DNA of 8,418 bases. Origin: Caryophanales bacterium UBA1709 (GTDB taxonomy: Bacteria > Bacillota_I > Bacilli_A > RFN20 > UBA1709). The stretch is from assembly GCA_002317215.1 (NCBI GenBank), contig DCJD01000004.1:36471-44888 (forward strand). The letters run 5' to 3'. Below, piece by piece: positions 5,776 through 8,418 of the stretch. The notes under the pieces were generated by a model, which was given only the letters and a program-made list of their open reading frames with translations, did not search any database and was not told the DNA's origin. Positions within the stretch are counted from its first letter, which is position 1. The number at the start of each line of letters is the position of its first letter. The translations under genes and the position numbers were made by a program.

Positions 5776-6331
5776 CTTGATATTGCATTACACGTTGACT
5801 AGCGACACTTCTTATATATTCAATGTCAGTTGCTGAGAATGGGTCTTTTGATATTACCATTCCACTTCTAGCGTTAGCGAAGATTAAGAATGATTTATCT
5901 GTTTCTTTCATTAATACTACTTGGACCCATAATAAAGTATATGAGTTATCATTTAATGATTGTTTAATACCTTTATTATCAATGTGTAACTTGATACCTA
6001 GTTTATTGATGTCATTTTTCTCATATTGTTGCGGGATAACTAATAATTTAGAGATGAAATAAAAGACAATATTAACTGCAAATATACTACATGCAAATAT
6101 TCCTATTAAATATAATACTTCTACTACATCTTTAGTTCCTCTAAATAAATATAATAATATTGAGACTATTGCAGTATAAACAGCGGCAGTTTTTAAAGCT
6201 CCTTTTATACCATTATTCCCATAATATTCTTTAAAACTATCTAAAGTTACTATTAATGTTGAATCAATACCTTTATCACTTACTTCTTCAACTTCTTCGT
6301 TTTGGATTATTTCTTTATTTTCTTCACTCAT
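5756..6331 (-). CDS. small membrane protein with YcxB-like C-terminal domain, function unknown
   Basis: A 191-residue protein of unknown function. Residues 1-22 are acidic and soluble (many Glu). Two hydrophobic helices follow, about 45-63 and 72-98, separated by a short charged loop (RGTKD). A C-terminal part (about 107-185) has alternating strands: LGIKLHIDNKGIKQS, LLWVQVVLMKE with W135, FLIFANARSGMVISKDPFS, then a terminal helix. Two helices followed by a W-containing beta domain ending in an I-x-K-D-x-F element fit the YcxB-like family, whose role is not known to me. Both termini probably face the cytoplasm. The start at 6331 has a good ribosome site GGAG (6343-6340), eight bases upstream. 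It is last in the serS-miaA-tcdA run, 47 bases after tcdA, and may be co-transcribed or have its own weak promoter. Domain assignment is moderate; it is a real gene on coding quality and ribosome site. Confidence 0.8.
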   Translation of the reverse strand: MSEENKEIIQNEEVEEVSDKGIDSTLIVTLDSFKEYYGNNGIKGALKTAAVYTAIVSILLYLFRGTKDVVEVLYLIGIFACSIFAVNIVFYFISKLLVIPQQYEKNDINKLGIKLHIDNKGIKQSLNDNSYTLLWVQVVLMKETDKSFLIFANARSGMVISKDPFSATDIEYIRSVASQRVMQYQDKRKIG

Positions 6332-6359
6332 ATCTTATTCTCCTTTAATTGTCTAACTT

Positions 6360-6387
6360 ATATTACTTAATATATTATTTAATTCAA
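6360..6387 (-). promoter_or_regulatory. weak candidate promoter for the YcxB-like gene
   Basis: On the minus strand TTGAAT (6387-6382), a 16-base spacer and TAATAT (6365-6360) lie just before the ribosome site of the membrane protein gene. The -35 overlaps the last codons and stop region of tcdA. In such AT-rich DNA partial matches are frequent, so this is offered only as a possible internal start. Confidence 0.25.
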
Positions 6388-7065
6388 TAAATTTCTAATT
6401 ATATAACTAATAATAATCATTGCATTAGTTGTTGGAACCATCATCATAGATGGCAATGGATTTGATATTGAAGTTAATGAAGGCTCTTTTGAATAACTTA
6501 CAATTATCTTTTTCATATCAATATTATTCTCTTTGCACAAATTACGCATTTTTCTAGCTAATGGGTCAATTGTTGTTTTATCTAATCTAGTGATTTCTAT
6601 TAATGATGGATCTAGTTTATTAGCTGTACCCATTGATGAGATAAGTGGAATATCTAATTCGATTGCTTTTTTATATAATTCAAGTTTTGATGTCGTACTA
6701 TCAATACAATCAATGATTAAATCATATTTATCTTTAAATACATCATTAATATTATTTTTATCTAAAAATATTTGATGTGTTTTAATATTTAATGATGGGT
6801 TAATACTTAATCCATATTCTTTAGTTACTTCAACTTTAGATTTTCCAATATTATTAGCATTAGAAATAATTTGTCGATTTAAGTTAGTAATATTAATAGT
6901 ATCGCTATCAATAATAGTTAGATTATTGCATCCACTTCTAACTAATCCTTCAAATACACTTCCTCCAACTCCACCAACACCTACTATTAAAATAGATAAG
7001 TTAGATAATTTATTAAACTTATCAATTCCTATTAAACTAAGAGTTCTATCAAATCTATTTTCCAT
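6379..7065 (-). CDS. tcdA: tRNA threonylcarbamoyladenosine dehydratase (TcdA, ThiF/E1-like)
   Basis: ATP-dependent dehydratase that cyclises the t6A at position 37 of ANN-reading tRNAs to ct6A. The 228-residue protein has the E1-like nucleotide fold: G-x-GG-x-G at 29-35 (GVGGVGG), acidic D53/D55 in IIDSDTI, NRQ at 63-65, GKSKVE (74-79) and DCIDSTTSK (119-127). The TcdA-specific block SSMGTANKLDPS (143-154), followed by TTIDPLARKMR, separates it from ThiF and MoeB, and there is no ThiF/MoeB-type Cys-x-x-Cys zinc pair. The ending VPTTNAMIIISYIIRNLL is the family's hydrophobic C-terminal helix, thought to contact membrane or dimer partner. ATG 7065 lies inside miaA (11-base overlap), with ribosome site AAAGGA (7079-7074) eight bases upstream. 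TcdA in E. coli works with a CsdA/CsdE sulfur relay; no partner is present here. Confidence 0.93.
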   Translation of the reverse strand: MENRFDRTLSLIGIDKFNKLSNLSILIVGVGGVGGSVFEGLVRSGCNNLTIIDSDTINITNLNRQIISNANNIGKSKVEVTKEYGLSINPSLNIKTHQIFLDKNNINDVFKDKYDLIIDCIDSTTSKLELYKKAIELDIPLISSMGTANKLDPSLIEITRLDKTTIDPLARKMRNLCKENNIDMKKIIVSYSKEPSLTSISNPLPSMMMVPTTNAMIIISYIIRNLLN

Positions 7066-7969
7066 TTATAAAATCCTTTAATAAATCTAGTGATGATTGA
7101 ACAATTTCATCACTATTTAAATTATCTACATCAACCCAATTTACATTAATTTGATGATTAAACCATGTAAATTGTCTTTTAACGTATTGATGAGTATTAA
7201 ATTTAACTCTTTGGATACAATATTCCAAAGTTGCTTTACCTTCAAAATAATCAATGAATTCTTTATATCCTATTGCTTGCATACAAGTAGATGGATATGA
7301 AGAATGTTCATATACATATTTAACTTCATTTATTAAACCTTCTTTAATCATCTGATCTACTCTTTCATCAATTAGTTTATATAATTCTTTTCTATCTCTT
7401 CTTAATCCTAGATAATATACATCATAAATTGGCGAATGAGTTTGTAGTTTATTGATATCTTCTTTCCCAATTCCGTTTTCATAATATATTTCAATAGCTC
7501 TGATTACACGTTTACGGTTGTTAATATGAATAGTTTTAGCAGTTTTATTATCTAAGCTTGATAATAAAGCATATATTTCTTCGTTACTTTTATCTTCTAA
7601 ACCATAATTAACATGATCTTCTTTTTCTTTAAACGAATAATCATATAAAGCTGCTTTTAGATATAAACCAGTCCCGCCAACTAAAATAGGAAGTTTATTT
7701 TTATTGGATACTTCTTCTATTTTCTCTCTTACTAGTTTTTGATATTCCGCAACTGAATAAGATTCATCAAGTTCTTTAAAATCAAAAAGATGGTGGATAA
7801 CTCCATCTTTTTCATTTTCTTTTATTTTTGCAGTCCCTATATCCATATGTTTATAAACTTGCATACTATCTCCGTTGATAATTTCACCGTTTAATAGTTT
7901 AGCAAGTTTTATACTTAATGAAGTTTTACCAACACATGTTGGACCACATATAACAAGAACTTTTTGCAT
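7055..7969 (-). CDS. miaA: tRNA dimethylallyltransferase
   Basis: Adds a dimethylallyl group from DMAPP to N6 of A37 in tRNAs reading UNN codons (i6A37). The 304-residue length fits the family (B. subtilis about 314). P-loop GPTCVGKT is at residues 9-16, followed by INGDSMQVYKHMDIGTAK (31-48), containing the DSMQVY substrate motif, ILVGGTGLYLKA (95-106), HINNRKRVIRAIEIY (148-162), QAIGYKEF, and KRQFTWF near the C-terminus. The insertion region about 110-140 looks somewhat shorter than usual. The ATG at 7969 shares one base with the serS stop (TAATG). No Shine-Dalgarno is visible in the preceding 20 bases, so translation probably depends on ribosomes finishing serS. The next in-frame Met (36) lies after the P-loop, so the start is secure. 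Its 3' end encodes the ribosome site and start of tcdA. Confidence 0.97.
   Translation of the reverse strand: MQKVLVICGPTCVGKTSLSIKLAKLLNGEIINGDSMQVYKHMDIGTAKIKENEKDGVIHHLFDFKELDESYSVAEYQKLVREKIEEVSNKNKLPILVGGTGLYLKAALYDYSFKEKEDHVNYGLEDKSNEEIYALLSSLDNKTAKTIHINNRKRVIRAIEIYYENGIGKEDINKLQTHSPIYDVYYLGLRRDRKELYKLIDERVDQMIKEGLINEVKYVYEHSSYPSTCMQAIGYKEFIDYFEGKATLEYCIQRVKFNTHQYVKRQFTWFNHQINVNWVDVDNLNSDEIVQSSLDLLKDFINGK
7074..7079 (-). promoter_or_regulatory. tcdA ribosome binding site inside miaA
   Basis: AAAGGA on the minus strand lies eight bases before the tcdA ATG and forms part of the last codons of miaA (…KDFINGK). It confirms the overlapping start at 7065 and indicates one transcript for both genes. 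Confidence 0.8.
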
Positions 7970-8418
7970 TATTTAACTGGTTTAATAATTTCTTTTCCGC
8001 CCATATAAGGTCTTAAAACTTCTGGAATAACAACCGCTCCATCTTCTTGTAAATGATTTTCAAGTAATGCAATTAACATTCTTGGAGGAGCGACAACAGT
8101 ATTATTTAAAGTATGAGCAAAATAATTCTTTTTCTCATCTTTAATTCTAATACCAAGTCTTCTAGCTTGAGCATCACCAAGGTTAGAACAACTTCCAACT
8201 TCAAAATATTTCTTTTGTCTTGGAGACCATGCTTCTACATCAATAGATTTAACTTTTAAATCAGCTAAATCACCACTACAACATTCTAAAGTACGACATG
8301 GGATTTGCATACTTACAAATAATTCAACAGTATAGTGATATAACTTTTCAAACCATTCTTTAGATTGTTCTGGTTCGCATACTACAATCATTTCTTGTTT
8401 TTCAAATTGATGGATACG
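7969..8418 (-). CDS. serS: seryl-tRNA synthetase (SerRS), C-terminal part, 5' end outside window
   Basis: Class II synthetase that charges tRNA-Ser with serine. The frame is open to the right edge; the codons above the Met at 8391 read RIHQFEKQE, the conserved motif 2 region, so that Met is internal and the gene continues beyond the window. About 149 residues are visible. After motif 2 come the active-site stretch ECCSGDLADLK, EAWSPRQKKYFEVGSCSNLGDAQARR, and motif 3, TLNNTVVAPPRMLIALLENH, then the family ending IPEVLRPYMGG. The wording NNTVVAPPR differs from the NGS-x-LAVGR of E. coli-type enzymes, so this is a distinct bacterial SerRS subtype, although the motif 3 arginine is present. The missing part would hold the N-terminal tRNA-binding coiled coil and motif 1. 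It overlaps miaA by one base. Confidence 0.96.
   Translation of the reverse strand, partial: RIHQFEKQEMIVVCEPEQSKEWFEKLYHYTVELFVSMQIPCRTLECCSGDLADLKVKSIDVEAWSPRQKKYFEVGSCSNLGDAQARRLGIRIKDEKKNYFAHTLNNTVVAPPRMLIALLENHLQEDGAVVIPEVLRPYMGGKEIIKPVK

Noticed and set aside
5485..6062. Open frames antisense to queH (5485-5700) and to the YcxB-like gene (5823-6062)
   Set aside because: Both are shadows of better supported genes; hydrophobic content comes from the complementary strand's codon pattern.
6533..6775. Plus-strand open frame inside tcdA
   Set aside because: Lies across the TcdA-specific conserved block on the other strand; no ribosome site.
1..8418. Mobile element, CRISPR array, tRNA/rRNA gene, toxin-antitoxin or defence system
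   Set aside because: I looked on both strands and found no transposase, integrase, direct-repeat array, CCA-ended cloverleaf or small paired genes; nearly every base is explained by housekeeping translation genes.

Overview
This is a gene-dense, AT-rich (roughly 30% GC by eye) stretch of bacterial chromosome from a Firmicutes/Bacilli-type organism. The best lineage clue is an RNA polymerase delta subunit (RpoE) with its acidic tail, which is typical of Bacilli and relatives. Two further traits agree: strong purine-rich Shine-Dalgarno sites, and a QueH-type epoxyqueuosine reductase. All tryptophans I see in the real reading frames are TGG, no TGA interrupts a conserved domain, and queA ends in TGA. 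This favours the standard bacterial code 11 over the Mycoplasma/Spiroplasma code 4. A gut-type uncultured Bacilli lineage or an Erysipelotrichia/Acholeplasma-like relative would fit, but I cannot name the species.

Layout: (1) the 3' part of argS on + (1-725), ending at a compact hairpin that also terminates the next unit; (2) a minus-strand pair, rpoE (2865 to 2461) then an M3-family oligoendopeptidase (2459 to 753), one base apart; (3) a divergent promoter region (2866-2974) with back-to-back promoter elements and a 22-bp perfect palindrome; (4) a tight plus-strand operon tgt-queA-queH (2975-5752), the last three steps of queuosine synthesis; (5) a convergent junction with a long AT-rich hairpin shared by both genes; (6) a minus-strand run, read from the right: serS 3' part, miaA, tcdA, and a small two-helix membrane protein with a YcxB-like tail. 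The first three genes of this run overlap each other.

Functionally the window is a translation-fidelity neighbourhood. Tgt, QueA and QueH build queuosine at wobble position 34 (tRNA-Tyr, His, Asn, Asp). MiaA prenylates A37 in tRNAs reading UNN codons. TcdA cyclises t6A37 in tRNAs reading ANN codons. Two aminoacyl-tRNA synthetases (Arg, Ser) flank them. The same tRNA can be a substrate of both clusters: tRNA-Tyr for Q34 and i6A37, tRNA-Asn for Q34 and (c)t6A37.

No mobile element, CRISPR array, tRNA/rRNA gene, or clearly new system is visible, and there is no gene-free stretch over about 110 bases. The points of interest are the regulatory compactness (terminators embedded in stop codons, Shine-Dalgarno sites inside upstream genes), the palindrome in the rpoE/tgt divergent region, subfamily variations in Tgt, QueH, RpoE and SerRS, and an uncharacterised membrane protein next to tRNA-modification genes.
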